NCBI RefSeq assembly: GCF_022179645.1
Contig: NZ_BPRA01000002.1
Span: 186,001-250,000 of the forward strand
From: Methylobacterium thuringiense
GTDB lineage: Bacteria; Pseudomonadota; Alphaproteobacteria; Rhizobiales; Beijerinckiaceae
Length of the DNA: 64,000 bases
Reading direction: 5' to 3'
Position numbers and translations under genes: made by a program. The notes beneath the pieces are model-generated. The model saw nothing but the letters and a program-made list of their open reading frames with translations. It made no database searches and was not told the DNA's origin. Below are positions 18,988 through 29,576 of the stretch, in pieces (position 1 is the first letter of the stretch; each line of letters opens with the position of its first letter).

Positions 18988-20121
18988 CTACTCGATGACG
19001 ATGCGCGGCGCCGTACGGCCGGCCGGCGCTCCACTCAGGTTCGCCCAGAGCGTTTGAGCGATGTCGCGATAGATCTTGGCCTGCGGACCGTCCGGGTCCG
19101 TGGCGACGACCGGCCGGCCGGCGTCCGAGGTTTCGCGGATCGCCATGGTCAGCGGCACTTCGCCGAGGAACGGCACATCAAGCCGCGCCGCCTCCGCCCG
19201 CGCCCCGCCATGCCCGAAGATGTCGGAGGCGTGGCCGCAATTCGGGCAGATGAAAGTCGCCATATTCTCGACGATGCCGAGAATCGGCACCGAGACCTTC
19301 TTGAACATGGTCACGCCGCGCCGCGCATCGATCAGCGCCAGATCCTGCGGCGTCGAGACGATGACGGCGCCGGCCAGCGGCGTCGCCTGGGCCATGGTGA
19401 GTTGGGCGTCGCCGGTGCCGGGCGGCATATCGACGATGAGGATGTCGAGCTCGCCCCAGGCTACGTCGCGCAGCATCTGCGTGATGGCCGACTGCACCAT
19501 CGGCCCGCGCCAGATCATCGCGGATTCCGCCTCGATCAGGAAACCGATCGACATGACCTTGAGGCCGTAGCCCTGCATGGGCTCCAGGGTCTTGCCCTCG
19601 ATCACCCGGGGCTTGCCGGAGATGCCCAGCAGTTTCGGCATCGACGGGCCGTAGATGTCGGCATCGAGCATACCGACCCGCAGGCCCTGGGCGTGGAGCG
19701 CCAGAGCGAGGTTGCAGGCCGTCGTGGACTTGCCGACGCCGCCCTTGCCGGAGGCGACGGCGACGATGTGCTTGACGCCCGGCAACGCCGCGCCTGTGCG
19801 CGGCGGAGGCAGAGGCGTGCCCGGGCCGGGGCCGGATTGCTGCGGAGCCTGGGGCGGCGGCGCGTTCGGGCCACGCTCCGAGGTGAGGCTGGCGAAGACG
19901 CCGGAGACGCCGGGCATAGCAAGCACGCATCCCTCGGCCTCGCGACGCACGGTCTCGAAGCGCTCGGCCTCGCTCGGATCGATCAGGATCGAGAACATCA
20001 CGCGGTTCGTCGCATCGACGACGACCTGCGAGAGCCGGCCGGAACCGGGCAGCGTCGTGCCGCCGCGATCGATCTTCACGGTCGACAGCGCATTGATCAC
20101 GTCGTCACGGGTGATCGCCAA
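18988..20121 (-). CDS. apbC: Mrp/ApbC/NBP35-family Fe-S cluster carrier ATPase
   Basis: A 377-aa P-loop ATPase that binds and transfers Fe-S clusters. Residues ~1-90 are a MIP18-type domain. A Pro/Gly-rich linker follows, then the ParA/Mrp domain with the deviant Walker A GKGGVGKST, and the cluster ligands CPNC (FICPNCGHASDIFG). TTG 20121 is selected because GAGGAG lies 6 nt upstream and the conserved LAITRDDVINAL follows; no suitable ATG exists at that point. Confidence 0.9.
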   Translation of the reverse strand: MAITRDDVINALSTVKIDRGGTTLPGSGRLSQVVVDATNRVMFSILIDPSEAERFETVRREAEGCVLAMPGVSGVFASLTSERGPNAPPPQAPQQSGPGPGTPLPPPRTGAALPGVKHIVAVASGKGGVGKSTTACNLALALHAQGLRVGMLDADIYGPSMPKLLGISGKPRVIEGKTLEPMQGYGLKVMSIGFLIEAESAMIWRGPMVQSAITQMLRDVAWGELDILIVDMPPGTGDAQLTMAQATPLAGAVIVSTPQDLALIDARRGVTMFKKVSVPILGIVENMATFICPNCGHASDIFGHGGARAEAARLDVPFLGEVPLTMAIRETSDAGRPVVATDPDGPQAKIYRDIAQTLWANLSGAPAGRTAPRIVIE

Positions 20122-20224
20122 GGCATACTCCTCGCAGGCGACTGGCCCGCTCTCATCGGTCTTCTGGATGTACCGCCCATGTAACCCCGTGCGCCCGAAA
20201 CGCCAGCCCGAACCGGAGCTTGCG

Positions 20225-20563
20225 TCACCGACGCTGTGACGGCGGAATCGCGATGAGATTGCACTGCTCCATCGGCCCACGCACTATCGAGCCGTCGCCG
20301 CGGCGATAGACTCCGTTCCGGACATGGCGGCAGCCCGACGGACCCGGAAGGCGCCTCACGCGCTCGATGTGCACGCTACGATAGCGACGGTTCGAAAAAT
20401 CATGGCCGCCGATCTGCACACCAGGGCCAAACCGGACTTCGGCTGAAGCCGGCAAGGCCAGCAGCGCTCCGACCAAAACCGCGGCGACATGCGCTGGCTG
20501 CAGCGCCAACCACGCGCGTTTGCACCTGAACCAACCCGCCGCACGCCCGTTGTCGAGGCGCAT
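20225..20563 (-). CDS. Small secreted hypothetical protein
   Basis: A 112-aa product with a hydrophobic signal segment at about residues 22-41 (AAVLVGALLALPASA). The mature part is Arg-rich and contains two Cys residues (SGCRH and EQCNLI), suggesting one disulphide. I do not recognise the family. ATG 20563 is the upstream candidate; a shorter start closer to the signal is possible. It is divergent from the PNPOx-family gene, 60 bp away. Confidence 0.6.
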   Translation of the reverse strand: MRLDNGRAAGWFRCKRAWLALQPAHVAAVLVGALLALPASAEVRFGPGVQIGGHDFSNRRYRSVHIERVRRLPGPSGCRHVRNGVYRRGDGSIVRGPMEQCNLIAIPPSQRR

Positions 20564-20623
20564 TCCGGATGGCCGTCGCCGATGGCGGTCACGTCCGGGC
20601 ACGGAGTTGGAGAGTTCAGACCC

Positions 20624-21127
20624 ATGCATCAGGGCAATCACCGCGACCACGAAGGCGCGAAAAAGCTCTTCGAACTGATCAAGGACGTTAAGATCGCGAT
20701 GATGACGACCGCCGATCCCGACGGCACGCTCAACAGCCGGCCGATGTGGAACAACGATGCCGACGAGAACGGCGACTTGTGGTTCTTCACCAAGCTGCAC
20801 TCGCCGAAGACCGCCGAGATCAGCCGCGACAACCAGATCAACCTCAGCTTCTCCGATCCCTCGAAGCAGCATTACGTCTCGGTCGCCGGCAAGGCCGAGA
20901 TCGTCACCGACCAATCGGTGATCGACTCGAAGTGGAATGCCAGCCTGAAGACTTGGTTCCCGAACGGCAAGGACGACCCGGAAGTGGCGCTGATCCGCGT
21001 CCATCCCGAGCAGGGCGAGTACTGGGACAGCCCCAACAGCACGATGGTCCACCTCTACGGCTTCGTGAAGGCCACGCTGACCGGCGAGAGCCCGAAGACG
21101 GAGACGAAGAAGGTCGATCTGGCCTGA
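20624..21127 (+). CDS. Pyridoxamine 5'-phosphate oxidase-family general stress protein
   Basis: A 167-aa split-barrel flavin-binding protein of the general stress protein 26 (YdaG-like) group. Conserved parts are VKIAMMTTADPDGTLNSRPM near the start and DLWFFTKLHSPK. It likely binds FMN or F420-like cofactor; substrate is unknown, and it is not PdxH because the PLP-site sequence is absent. ATG 20624 is preceded by GGAG-like purines. Confidence 0.85.
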   Translation: MHQGNHRDHEGAKKLFELIKDVKIAMMTTADPDGTLNSRPMWNNDADENGDLWFFTKLHSPKTAEISRDNQINLSFSDPSKQHYVSVAGKAEIVTDQSVIDSKWNASLKTWFPNGKDDPEVALIRVHPEQGEYWDSPNSTMVHLYGFVKATLTGESPKTETKKVDLA

Positions 21128-21272
21128 GCGTGGCATAGACGGCGGCAATACGATGGGGCGGCGCTTCGAGGGGAGTGCCGCCCCATCGCGTTGACTTCGG
21201 CCTTGATCGACGGAAAGCCTCTCGTGGTGGCTGCCGGGTTTCGGCGCCGGACAGGGGTGCCGACCAAACGCG

Positions 21273-22565
21273 ATGCTCGACCTCGCCACCCGCGCCCACG
21301 ATCACAACTTCCGCATCGATCCGATCGTCCGGTCGCTGCTCGACACCGATTTCTACAAACTGTTGATGGCGCAGACGATCTTTCGCCGCCATCGCGACGT
21401 CGCCGTCACCTTCGGCATCCACAACCGAACGACCCGAATCCGCATCGCCGACGAGATCGACGCGGGCGAGTTGCGCGAGCAGCTTGACCATGCGCGCACG
21501 CTCCGGCTGTCGCGGGGCGAATCGACGTGGCTTCGCGGCAACGCCTTCTACGGGAAGCGCCGGATGTTCTCGGCCGAGTTCCTGGACTGGCTCGAGGGCT
21601 TCCAGCTGCCCGACTACGAACTCGCGGCGCGCGACGGCCAGTACGAGCTGACCTTCCACGGCCCCTGGATCGAGACCACTATGTGGGAGGTGCCGGCGCT
21701 GGCAATCCTCAACGAGCTGCGCTCGCGGGCAGTGCTGCGCGATCTCGGCAAGCTCGACCTGCAGGTGGTGTATGCCCGCGCGATGACGCGGGTCTGGGAG
21801 AAGATCGAGCGCCTGCACCGGTTGGCCGATCTCTCGATCGCCGATTTCGGCACCCGCCGCCGCCACGGCTTCCTCTGGCAGGACTGGTGCGTGCAGGCGA
21901 TGGCGGAGGGCTTGGGCTCCCGCTTCCTCGGCACCTCCAACTGCCTGATCGCATTGCGCCGCGAGGTCGAGGCCGTTGGCACGAACGCGCACGAATTGCC
22001 GATGGTCTATGCCGCATTGGCGGATGACGACGCGGCCCTGGCGCAGGCCCCCTACGACGTCCTCGCCGACTGGCAGCAGGACTATGAGAGCAACCTGCTC
22101 GTCGCCCTGCCGGACACCTACGGCACCACCGGCTTTCTCGCAGGCGCGCCGGACTGGCTGACGGACTGGACCGGCATCCGCATCGACTCGAAGGATCCGA
22201 TCGAAGGCGGCGAGGAAGCGATCCGCTTCTGGCGCTCCCGCGGCGCCGACCCGCGCGAAAAACTCGCGATCTTTTCGGACGGGCTCGATGTCGACGCGAT
22301 CGAGACGATCCACGCGCATTTCCACGGGCGCGTGCGGATCGGCTACGGCTGGGGCACCCTGCTCACCAACGATTTTCGCGGCTTCGTGCCGGACGGACGG
22401 CTCGATCCGGTTTCGATCGTCTGCAAGGTGATCGAGACGGATGGCCGCCCGACCGTGAAGATCTCGGACAACCCATCGAAGGCCCAGGGGCCGGCGGCGG
22501 AGGTTGAACGCTACAAGCGGGTGTTTGGGGTCGGCGAGCAGATGGTGCAGCCGGTCGTGGTCTGA
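21273..22565 (+). CDS. pncB: Nicotinate phosphoribosyltransferase
   Basis: PncB (430 aa) makes nicotinate mononucleotide from nicotinate and PRPP in NAD salvage. Conserved segments are [13 protein letters not shown] near residue 27, [21 protein letters not shown] and later [11 protein letters not shown]. Length agrees with proteobacterial PncB. It precedes guaA on the same strand with a 103-bp gap. Confidence 0.95.
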   Translation: MLDLATRAHDHNFRIDPIVRSLLDTDFYKLLMAQTIFRRHRDVAVTFGIHNRTTRIRIADEIDAGELREQLDHARTLRLSRGESTWLRGNAFYGKRRMFSAEFLDWLEGFQLPDYELAARDGQYELTFHGPWIETTMWEVPALAILNELRSRAVLRDLGKLDLQVVYARAMTRVWEKIERLHRLADLSIADFGTRRRHGFLWQDWCVQAMAEGLGSRFLGTSNCLIALRREVEAVGTNAHELPMVYAALADDDAALAQAPYDVLADWQQDYESNLLVALPDTYGTTGFLAGAPDWLTDWTGIRIDSKDPIEGGEEAIRFWRSRGADPREKLAIFSDGLDVDAIETIHAHFHGRVRIGYGWGTLLTNDFRGFVPDGRLDPVSIVCKVIETDGRPTVKISDNPSKAQGPAAEVERYKRVFGVGEQMVQPVVV

Positions 22566-22668
22566 CGCTATCCCCGGCCCATCGACCCTGCATGGAGCCC
22601 GTGCGGCCCCTCGCGTTGCACCGCCCGGAGCGCTCGTCTAACCCGGTCGGCGACACGCCCGAGGCCCC

Positions 22669-24240
22669 ATGACGTCCCTGCTCGACACCTCCCATCACGA
22701 CAAGATCCTGATCGTCGATTTCGGCTCGCAGGTGACGCAGCTCATCGCGCGCCGCGTGCGCGAGGAGGGCGTCTATTGCGAGATCGTGCCGTTCACGAAG
22801 GCCGACGCGGCCTTCGACGAGCACCGGCCGAAGGGCGTGATCCTCTCCGGCGGTCCGGAATCGGTCACCAGTGAGTTGTCGCCGCGCGCCCCGCAAAAGA
22901 TCTTCGAGGCCGGCATCCCGGTGCTCGGCATCTGCTACGGCCAGCAGACCATGGCAGCCCAGCTCGGCGGCGAGGTCGAGGCCGGACACCATGCCGAGTT
23001 CGGCCGAGCCGAAGTCGAGATTCTGTCCGACTCGCCCCTATTCGAGGGCGTCTGGCATGTCGGCGAAAAGTACCCGGTCTGGATGAGCCACGGTGACCGC
23101 GTCACCAAGCTGCCCGAGGGTTTTGCCACCATCGCGATGTCGCGCAACGCGCCCTTCGCCGCCGTGGCGGACGAGTCGCGAAAGTACTACGCTGTACAGT
23201 TCCACCCCGAGGTGCACCACACCCCGCACGGCGCCCTGCTGATCCGCAACTTCGTGCGCGACATCGCGGGCTGCTCGGGCGACTGGACCATGGGTGCCTA
23301 CCGCGAGGAGGCGATCCAGAAAATCCGCGAGCAGGTCGGCTCCGAGAAAGTGATTTGCGGGCTCTCCGGCGGCGTCGATTCCTCCGTGGCGGCAGTGCTG
23401 ATCCACGAGGCGATCGGCGAGCAGCTGACCTGCGTCTTCGTCGACCACGGCCTGCTGCGGCAGGGCGAGGGCGAGGAGGTCGTCCGACTGTTTCGCGACC
23501 ACTACAACATCCCGCTCGTGCACGTGCAGGCGCAGGACATGTTCATCGACGCGCTCGAAGGCGTCGACGACCCGGAGGTCAAGCGCAAGACGATCGGCCG
23601 TCTGTTCATCGACGTATTCGACGCGGAGGCGAAGAAGCTCGGTGGCGCCGGCTTTCTCGCCCAGGGCACGCTCTACCCAGACGTGATCGAAAGCGTGTCG
23701 TTCTCCGGTGGCCCCTCGGTGACGATCAAGAGCCACCACAATGTCGGCGGCCTGCCCGAGCGCATGAACATGAAGCTCGTCGAGCCCCTGCGCGAGCTGT
23801 TCAAGGACGAGGTTCGGCTCCTCGGCAAGGAGCTCGGCCTGCCCGAGAGCTTCGTCGGCCGCCACCCTTTCCCCGGCCCCGGCCTCGCGATCCGCTGCCC
23901 CGGCATGATCACCCGCGAGAAACTCGAGGCGCTGCGCAAGGCCGACGCGATCTATCTCGACGAGATCCGTCAAGCCGGCCTCTACGACACGATCTGGCAG
24001 GCGTTTGCCGTGATCCTGCCGGTGAAGACGGTGGGCGTGATGGGCGACGGCCGCACCTACGACCACGTCTGCGCGCTCCGCGCCGTCACCTCGATCGACG
24101 GCATGACCGCCGACTTCCACCCCTTCGAGATGGCCTTCCTCGGCCGCGTCGCGACACGGATCATCAACGAGGTGAAGGGCATCAACCGGGTGACCTACGA
24201 TATCACCTCGAAGCCGCCTGGGACGATCGAGTGGGAGTAG
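22669..24240 (+). CDS. guaA: GMP synthase (glutamine-hydrolysing)
   Basis: GuaA (523 aa) aminates XMP to GMP. The N-terminal class I glutamine amidotransferase has the nucleophile Cys in GICYGQQTM (about residue 87) and the His/Glu pair in FHPEVHHT. The ATP pyrophosphatase domain has the PP-loop LSGGVDSSV at about residue 229. The C-terminal dimerisation domain ends PPGTIEWE. Full length, no anomalies. Confidence 0.97.
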   Translation: MTSLLDTSHHDKILIVDFGSQVTQLIARRVREEGVYCEIVPFTKADAAFDEHRPKGVILSGGPESVTSELSPRAPQKIFEAGIPVLGICYGQQTMAAQLGGEVEAGHHAEFGRAEVEILSDSPLFEGVWHVGEKYPVWMSHGDRVTKLPEGFATIAMSRNAPFAAVADESRKYYAVQFHPEVHHTPHGALLIRNFVRDIAGCSGDWTMGAYREEAIQKIREQVGSEKVICGLSGGVDSSVAAVLIHEAIGEQLTCVFVDHGLLRQGEGEEVVRLFRDHYNIPLVHVQAQDMFIDALEGVDDPEVKRKTIGRLFIDVFDAEAKKLGGAGFLAQGTLYPDVIESVSFSGGPSVTIKSHHNVGGLPERMNMKLVEPLRELFKDEVRLLGKELGLPESFVGRHPFPGPGLAIRCPGMITREKLEALRKADAIYLDEIRQAGLYDTIWQAFAVILPVKTVGVMGDGRTYDHVCALRAVTSIDGMTADFHPFEMAFLGRVATRIINEVKGINRVTYDITSKPPGTIEWE

Positions 24241-24375
24241 GCCGTCACCGGCGGGGCTGAAACGAGGCAGCCCACAAACCGATCACCCTGTGGCGCCCTT
24301 CGTCTCCGCCCTATCCGGCACGCAGCCGAACCGGTATGGAGAAGGCAACGTCGTCCTCGAAGTTCAAGAGCTCAC

Positions 24376-24618
24376 ATGACCAAGGCTCGTATCGTCGTCA
24401 CCCTGAAGACCGGAGTTTTGGACCCTCAGGGTAAGGCCATCGAGGCCGCCCTGAAGTCCCTCGGTATTCAGGACGTCGGAAGTGTCCGCCAGGGCAAGGT
24501 GTTCGACGTCGAGATCAAGGGCGACGACCCGGTCCAGGCCGAAAACACGCTCAAGACTGCTTGCGAGAAGCTTCTGGCGAACACGGTGGTCGAGAACTAC
24601 TCGATCGAGATCGCCTGA
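24376..24618 (+). CDS. purS: Phosphoribosylformylglycinamidine synthase subunit PurS
   Basis: PurS (80 aa) bridges PurL and PurQ in the three-subunit FGAM synthase. It reads KARIVVTLKTGVLDPQGKAI, matching the family, with normal length. Its TGA overlaps the ATG of purQ by one base (TGATG), indicating coupled translation. purL is not in the window. Confidence 0.95.
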   Translation: MTKARIVVTLKTGVLDPQGKAIEAALKSLGIQDVGSVRQGKVFDVEIKGDDPVQAENTLKTACEKLLANTVVENYSIEIA

Positions 24619-25298
24619 TGCGTGCGGCCGTCATCGTCTTCCCCGGCTCCAATCGCGATGCCGACGTCACCCGCGCGCTCACCCTAGCCGGCGCCGAAGT
24701 GACGAAGGTCTGGCACGCGGACACCGAGCTGCCGGCCGGAACGGACCTCGCTGTGCTGCCGGGCGGCTTCTCCTACGGCGATTACCTGCGCTGCGGCGCC
24801 ATCGCCGGGCGTGCGGCCGCGATGGATGCGGTTCGAGCGCATGCGGCCCGCGGCGGCCTCGTGCTCGGCATCTGCAACGGCTTCCAGATCCTGTGCGAAT
24901 CGGGCCTGCTGCCGGGCGTGCTGATGCGCAACGTCGACCGCCGCTTCATCTGCCACCGGCAGATGCTGCGGGTGGAGCGGGCCGACACGCGCTTCACGGG
25001 GGCCTACACCAAGGGTCAGGTCATCGACGTCTGCGTCGCCCATGGCGAGGGCAACTACTTCGCCGATCCCGAGACGGTCGCCCGGCTCGAGGGCGAGGGC
25101 CGCATCGCTTTCCGCTACAGCGATGCCGCCGGCGAACTGACGGTGGACGCGAACCGCAACGGCTCGCTGAACGCCATCGCCGGCATCTACTCGGAAAAAC
25201 TCAACGTGCTCGGGATGATGCCCCACCCCGAAAACTTCGTCGAAGACCTGATCGGCGGAACGGACGGACGCGGCCTGTTCGAGAGTCTCGCCGCCTAA
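24618..25298 (+). CDS. purQ: Phosphoribosylformylglycinamidine synthase subunit PurQ
   Basis: Glutaminase subunit of 226 aa that supplies ammonia to PurL. The start segment AAVIVFPGSNRDAD, the nucleophile Cys in GICNGFQIL near residue 87, and MMPHPEN near the C-terminus identify it. The start is fixed by the one-base overlap with purS. A pair of hairpins follows the stop. Confidence 0.96.
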   Translation: MRAAVIVFPGSNRDADVTRALTLAGAEVTKVWHADTELPAGTDLAVLPGGFSYGDYLRCGAIAGRAAAMDAVRAHAARGGLVLGICNGFQILCESGLLPGVLMRNVDRRFICHRQMLRVERADTRFTGAYTKGQVIDVCVAHGEGNYFADPETVARLEGEGRIAFRYSDAAGELTVDANRNGSLNAIAGIYSEKLNVLGMMPHPENFVEDLIGGTDGRGLFESLAA

Positions 25299-25310
25299 CC
25301 AGGGTGTCCA

Positions 25311-25354
25311 GAGGGCTCAGCCCTCCGGCAGGAGCGCGAGGGCAGAGCCCTCGC
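25311..25354. terminator. Two hairpins between convergent purQ and apt
   Basis: Two short palindromes fill the 59-bp gap: GAGGGCTCAGCCCTC (25311-25325) and an 8-bp stem with 3-nt loop, GCGAGGGCAGAGCCCTCGC (25336-25354). Neither has a clear T-run. Their location between convergent stops suggests transcription termination in both directions. Confidence 0.6.
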
Positions 25355-25357
25355 CGC

Positions 25358-25903
25358 TCAGTGCCCTTCGAACTCCATGAGGGTCCGCACCGGGACGCCG
25401 AGGTCGCGCAGCTTCTGCGCCCCGCCGATTTCCGGCAGGTCGATCACGAAGCAGGCTGCGACGACCTCCGCCCCGAGCTGGCGCAGCAGGTTCACCGCCG
25501 CCGTGGCGGTGCCGCCGGTGGCGATGAGGTCGTCGACCAGCAGCACCTTGTCGCCCGGCTTGATCGCGTCGACGTGGATCTCGATCTCGTCGGTGCCGTA
25601 TTCCAGCGCGTAGGCGAGCGAGACCTTGGTGTGGGGCAGCTTGCCCTTCTTGCGGATCGGCACGAAGCCCGACGAGAGCTGGTGCGCCACCGCGCCGCCG
25701 AGGATGAAGCCGCGCGCCTCGATCCCCGCGACCTGATCGATCCGCCCGCCGGCATAGGGATGGACGAGGGAATCGACCGCCCGCCGGAACGAGCGCGGGT
25801 CGCTGAGCAGGGTGGTGATATCGCGAAAGACGATGCCCGGCTTCGGGTAATCCGGAATCGAACGGATCGAGTCCTTGAGTGCGCTGTGCTTGCGGGCGTC
25901 CAT
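25358..25903 (-). CDS. apt: Adenine phosphoribosyltransferase
   Basis: Apt (181 aa) salvages adenine to AMP with PRPP. The PRPP-binding signature [17 protein letters not shown] is at about residues 120-136, and the N-terminus [19 protein letters not shown] is typical. Full length. It is convergent with purQ, giving a local cluster of purine genes. Confidence 0.96.
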   Translation of the reverse strand: MDARKHSALKDSIRSIPDYPKPGIVFRDITTLLSDPRSFRRAVDSLVHPYAGGRIDQVAGIEARGFILGGAVAHQLSSGFVPIRKKGKLPHTKVSLAYALEYGTDEIEIHVDAIKPGDKVLLVDDLIATGGTATAAVNLLRQLGAEVVAACFVIDLPEIGGAQKLRDLGVPVRTLMEFEGH

Positions 25904-25974
25904 GCGGATCGGCTCTTCGTCTGGAATGTTCAGTGCCGTTTAAGGCAAACGGGATGACCGGCGCCAGACCGGCG

Positions 25975-26211
25975 TTAACGTCTCATCGATCGGAAGCGAC
26001 AGTAACCGCCCATGCTCTCGTAGCCGGCAGGGCAGCGGCGAACGCAAGCGCCGGCCGCGTATTTCAGGGGTGGCCTGCAGGCGTTCCGAAAGCGCTTCTC
26101 GCCGAAGAGATAGGATTGCGCCGGACTTTGTGCGGATGCCGGGCCAGCCGCGCCGAACGGCAACGCGACGAGGAGGACGAGGACAGCGCTTCGAGTGACG
26201 CGGCTGGACAT
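25975..26211 (-). CDS. Small secreted Cys-containing hypothetical protein
   Basis: A 78-aa product; ATG 26211 is followed by a clear signal peptide (RSAVLVLLVALPFGAAGPASA). The mature part of ~50 residues has four cysteines (NACRPP, GACVRRCPAGYE, GYCR), suggesting two disulphides. The segment CPAGYESMGGYC resembles short repeats in secreted rhizobial proteins, but I cannot name a family. It sits between apt and the inositol-phosphatase gene, same strand. Confidence 0.6.
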   Translation of the reverse strand: MSSRVTRSAVLVLLVALPFGAAGPASAQSPAQSYLFGEKRFRNACRPPLKYAAGACVRRCPAGYESMGGYCRFRSMRR

Positions 26212-26270
26212 GATGGCTCCGGTGATCACTGATCCGTCGACACGATCCGCGCCGCTCAATTCGGTCGAGG

Positions 26271-27077
26271 CTACGCGTTCGCCTTGCGCAGGATCGCGAT
26301 CAGCTCGCGATGCAGTACCTCGTTGCCGGCTGCGACCGACTTCGCCGCCGTCTTGGCGGCCAGGGGCTCGGCGCCGCCGTCGGCGTTGGTGGCGAAGCCG
26401 CCGGCCTCGCGCACCAGGATGATGCCGGCCGCGATGTCCCAGGAGTTGATGTCGCGCTCCCAGTAGAAGTCGCTGCGTCCGCAGGCGACGTAGGCGAGAT
26501 CGAGCGCCGCCGAGCCGAACCGGCGCGCGCCGCCGGTGATCGCCATCACGGCGGCGACCTCCTTCAGCAGGCGGTGCGGGTCGCCGCGGCCGAGATAGGG
26601 CGAGCCGTAGGCGACGAGGGCGTCGGCCAGCTCGGAGCGGCCCGAGACGCGCAGGCGGCGGTTGTTCAGGTAAGCGCCCTTGCCGCGCTCGGCCATGAAC
26701 AGCTCGTCCTTGATCGGATCGTAGATCACGCCCGCGACGACCATTCCGTCGCGCTCGAGCCCGACCGAGATCGCGAAATGCGGGATGCCGTGCAGGAAGT
26801 TGGTGGTGCCGTCGAGCGGGTCGACATGCCAGGTGTGACTCTTGTCGGAGCCCTCGATCACGCCGTCCTCTTCGAGCACCAGGCCATAGCCGGGCCGCGC
26901 CTTCATCAACGCGTCGCGCAGAATTTCCTCGGCCTTGCGGTCAGCGGCCGAGACGAAGTTGCCGGGGCCCTTGCGCGAGACCTGCAGGTTCTCGACCTCG
27001 CCGAAATCGCGCTTGAGGCCGCGGGCGGCCTTGCGCACGGCGTCGACCATGACGGTCATCAGGGGTGAGTTGATCAT
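26271..27077 (-). CDS. suhB: Inositol monophosphatase family protein
   Basis: A 268-aa metal-dependent phosphatase. The metal site is spread over VLEEDG (~residue 68), DPLDGTTNF (~85-93, the family signature) and SWDIAAGIILVREAGG near residue 212. Members act on inositol-1-phosphate, fructose bisphosphate or PAP; SuhB-type is the closest by sequence style but the substrate is not determined. It is divergent from the GlcG-like gene. Confidence 0.87.
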   Translation of the reverse strand: MINSPLMTVMVDAVRKAARGLKRDFGEVENLQVSRKGPGNFVSAADRKAEEILRDALMKARPGYGLVLEEDGVIEGSDKSHTWHVDPLDGTTNFLHGIPHFAISVGLERDGMVVAGVIYDPIKDELFMAERGKGAYLNNRRLRVSGRSELADALVAYGSPYLGRGDPHRLLKEVAAVMAITGGARRFGSAALDLAYVACGRSDFYWERDINSWDIAAGIILVREAGGFATNADGGAEPLAAKTAAKSVAAGNEVLHRELIAILRKANA

Positions 27078-27257
27078 GCGGCGTCCGTGTCCGGCCCGAT
27101 GCCGGCGCGCTGGAAAGGATCTGGATTTGAAGGGGTTCTATACGCGTCGCGCCGCAGCGCCATAGGGCCGGGCGATTTTCTGCGCTCGCCGCGCATTGCC
27201 CGCGTCATACATGCATCCCGTGCAAGAGACCGGAAGGTCTTGGCCCGAGGAAACACC

Positions 27258-27797
27258 ATGCGTCCGATCGACTTCGCCGTGGCGACACTCGTCCTCGCGA
27301 TCGGCACGGGGTCCGTCTGCGCCCACCAGCCGGCGCCCGCCGCACCCAATCTTCCCGAAAAGATCCCGTTCGGCGTCCCCTACGGCGCGCCGGTCGGCCT
27401 TGAACAGGCCCGTGCGATCGTGTCGGCCACGCAGGCCGAGGCGGAGAAGCGCGGCTGGCCGATGAGCATCGCCGTCGTTTACACGCATGGCGACCTCGTC
27501 CATTTCGCCCGGATGGATGGCGCGCAACTCGCCTCGGTCGGCGTCTCCCAGCGCAAGGCCCGGACGGCGGCGCGCTGGCGGCGCGAGACGCGGGTGTTCT
27601 TCGAGGCCTACGCCAAGGGGCCGCCGATCTACGGCACGCTCGATCCCGAGCTTGCCGCCTCGCCCGGCGGCATTCCGCTAATCGTCGACGGCAAGCTGAT
27701 CGGCGCGGTCGGCTGCTCCGGCGGGACGAGCGACCAGGACGTCGGTCGTGTGTCAGGCGGGGATCGACGCCCTCAAGTGAGCGGGTGCAGGGCCTGA
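27258..27797 (+). pseudogene. GlcG/HbpS-like secreted protein, apparent C-terminal frameshift
   Basis: The 179-aa frame has a signal peptide (to about residue 22) and a GlcG/HbpS (DUF336) domain, with LEQARAIVSATQAEAEKRGW and SPGGIPLIVDGKLIGAVGCSGG. After GTSDQDV the frame departs from the family. Removing one base in 27741-27750 restores [13 protein letters not shown] and a stop at 27778-27780, the usual family ending. As written, the frame reads on 17 bp to 27797 and overlaps the 3' end of thiE. Only the last ~13 residues change, so the protein may still work. It could also be a sequencing error. Confidence 0.72.
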
Positions 27798-28539
27798 AGG
27801 TAGCGCCGCGTTGCGGCAGCCGGATCGGCCGCGCGCATGATCCCACCCATCACCGCAATACCGGCGGCGCCCGCTTCGCGGCAGGCCACCGCATGCTCGG
27901 GTGCGATGCCGCCGAGCGCGACCACGGGCAGGCCGATGGCGGCGGCTTCGTGCAACCCGTCGAGCCCGAGTGCCGGGCCGTAGCCCGGCTTGCTCGCGGT
28001 CGTGAAGATCGGGCTCAGCGTGGCGTAGTCGGCGCCGGCCTCTCTAGCGCGGCGAACGTCGCCGAGGCTGTGAGCGGAAACGCCGACGACGAACGCTTCT
28101 CGCCCCCTGCCTTTCCGCCGAGGAGCCTCATCCGTCATTGCGAGCGTAGCGAAGCAATCCAGGGCCGACACGCCGACGCCAGTGCGTTGGCCCTGGATTG
28201 CTTCGACTTCGCCTCGCAATGACGGCTCGAGGTCTACTGCTCGATCGCCGAACGCGTCGGCGGATTTCGGTACGAGCTCCAAGTACGCAGCGCCGAGTTG
28301 AACCCCATCCGCATCGATCTCGGCAGCCAAAACCGCGTCGCCGCCGATCGTCAGCCGGCCGCCGGCGGTGCGCACGAGGGCGAGCAGTTCTAACGCCAGA
28401 TCACGCCGTGTCGCCGGCTCCAGGTCCTTGTCGCGAAACCAGATCCAGCGCGCGCCCCCGTCGAGCACCGCCCGGACCGTCTCGACGAGCGGCCGCGCCG
28501 ACCCGTGGCGGTCGGTGACGACAAGCAGCGGCGATGGGA

Positions 28540-28543
<4 letters not shown>
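27773..28543 (-). CDS. thiE: Thiamine-phosphate synthase with in-frame palindromic insertion
   Basis: ThiE couples HMP-PP to the thiazole phosphate to give thiamine phosphate. Conserved parts are [49 protein letters not shown] and [12 protein letters not shown]. The product is 256 aa, ~45 longer than usual, because ~40 residues between AFGDR and [10 protein letters not shown] derive from a palindromic repeat at 28132-28225. TTG 28543 overlaps the thiG stop (TTGA). It is the last gene of a riboswitch-controlled operon, and its 3' end overlaps the opposite GlcG-like frame. Confidence 0.88.
28132..28225. repeat. Palindromic repeat element inserted within thiE
   Basis: Arms 28132-28166 and 28189-28225 are near-perfect inverted repeats that begin CCGTCATTGCGAG and read inward to GAAGCAATCCAGGGCC. 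The differences are confined to a few bases in mid-arm; a ~22-nt loop separates the arms. The element is open in the thiE frame, giving [12 protein letters not shown] on one side and [11 protein letters not shown] on the other. Similar GTCATTGCGAG palindromes are common intergenic repeats in alphaproteobacteria. Confidence 0.85.
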
Positions 28544-29343
<800 letters not shown>

Positions 29344-29366
29344 GGAAGAACCCTTCTTTCCTGCGT

Positions 29367-29576
29367 TCAGCCACCCTGCATGGCGCGGACGATCTCGATG
29401 CGGTCGCCCTCGCTCAGCGGGGTTTCGGCCCAATCCGTCCTGCGCACGACCCGGCCGTTGAGGGCGATGGCGATGCCTTCCGCCGGCAGAGCCCGTTCCT
29501 CGGCCTCGATCGCGAACAAGGCCGCGACGTTCCCGGCCTCGTGCTCGCGCGGCTCGCCGTTGACGATCAACTTCAT
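29367..29576 (-). CDS. thiS: Thiamine biosynthesis sulfur carrier ThiS
   Basis: A 69-aa ubiquitin-like sulfur carrier starting [11 protein letters not shown] and ending in the essential Gly-Gly (AMQGG), whose terminus is thiocarboxylated to donate sulfur to ThiG. The start overlaps the thiO stop by 4 bp (ATGA). A longer upstream frame inside thiO was ignored. Confidence 0.94.
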   Translation of the reverse strand: MKLIVNGEPREHEAGNVAALFAIEAEERALPAEGIAIALNGRVVRRTDWAETPLSEGDRIEIVRAMQGG

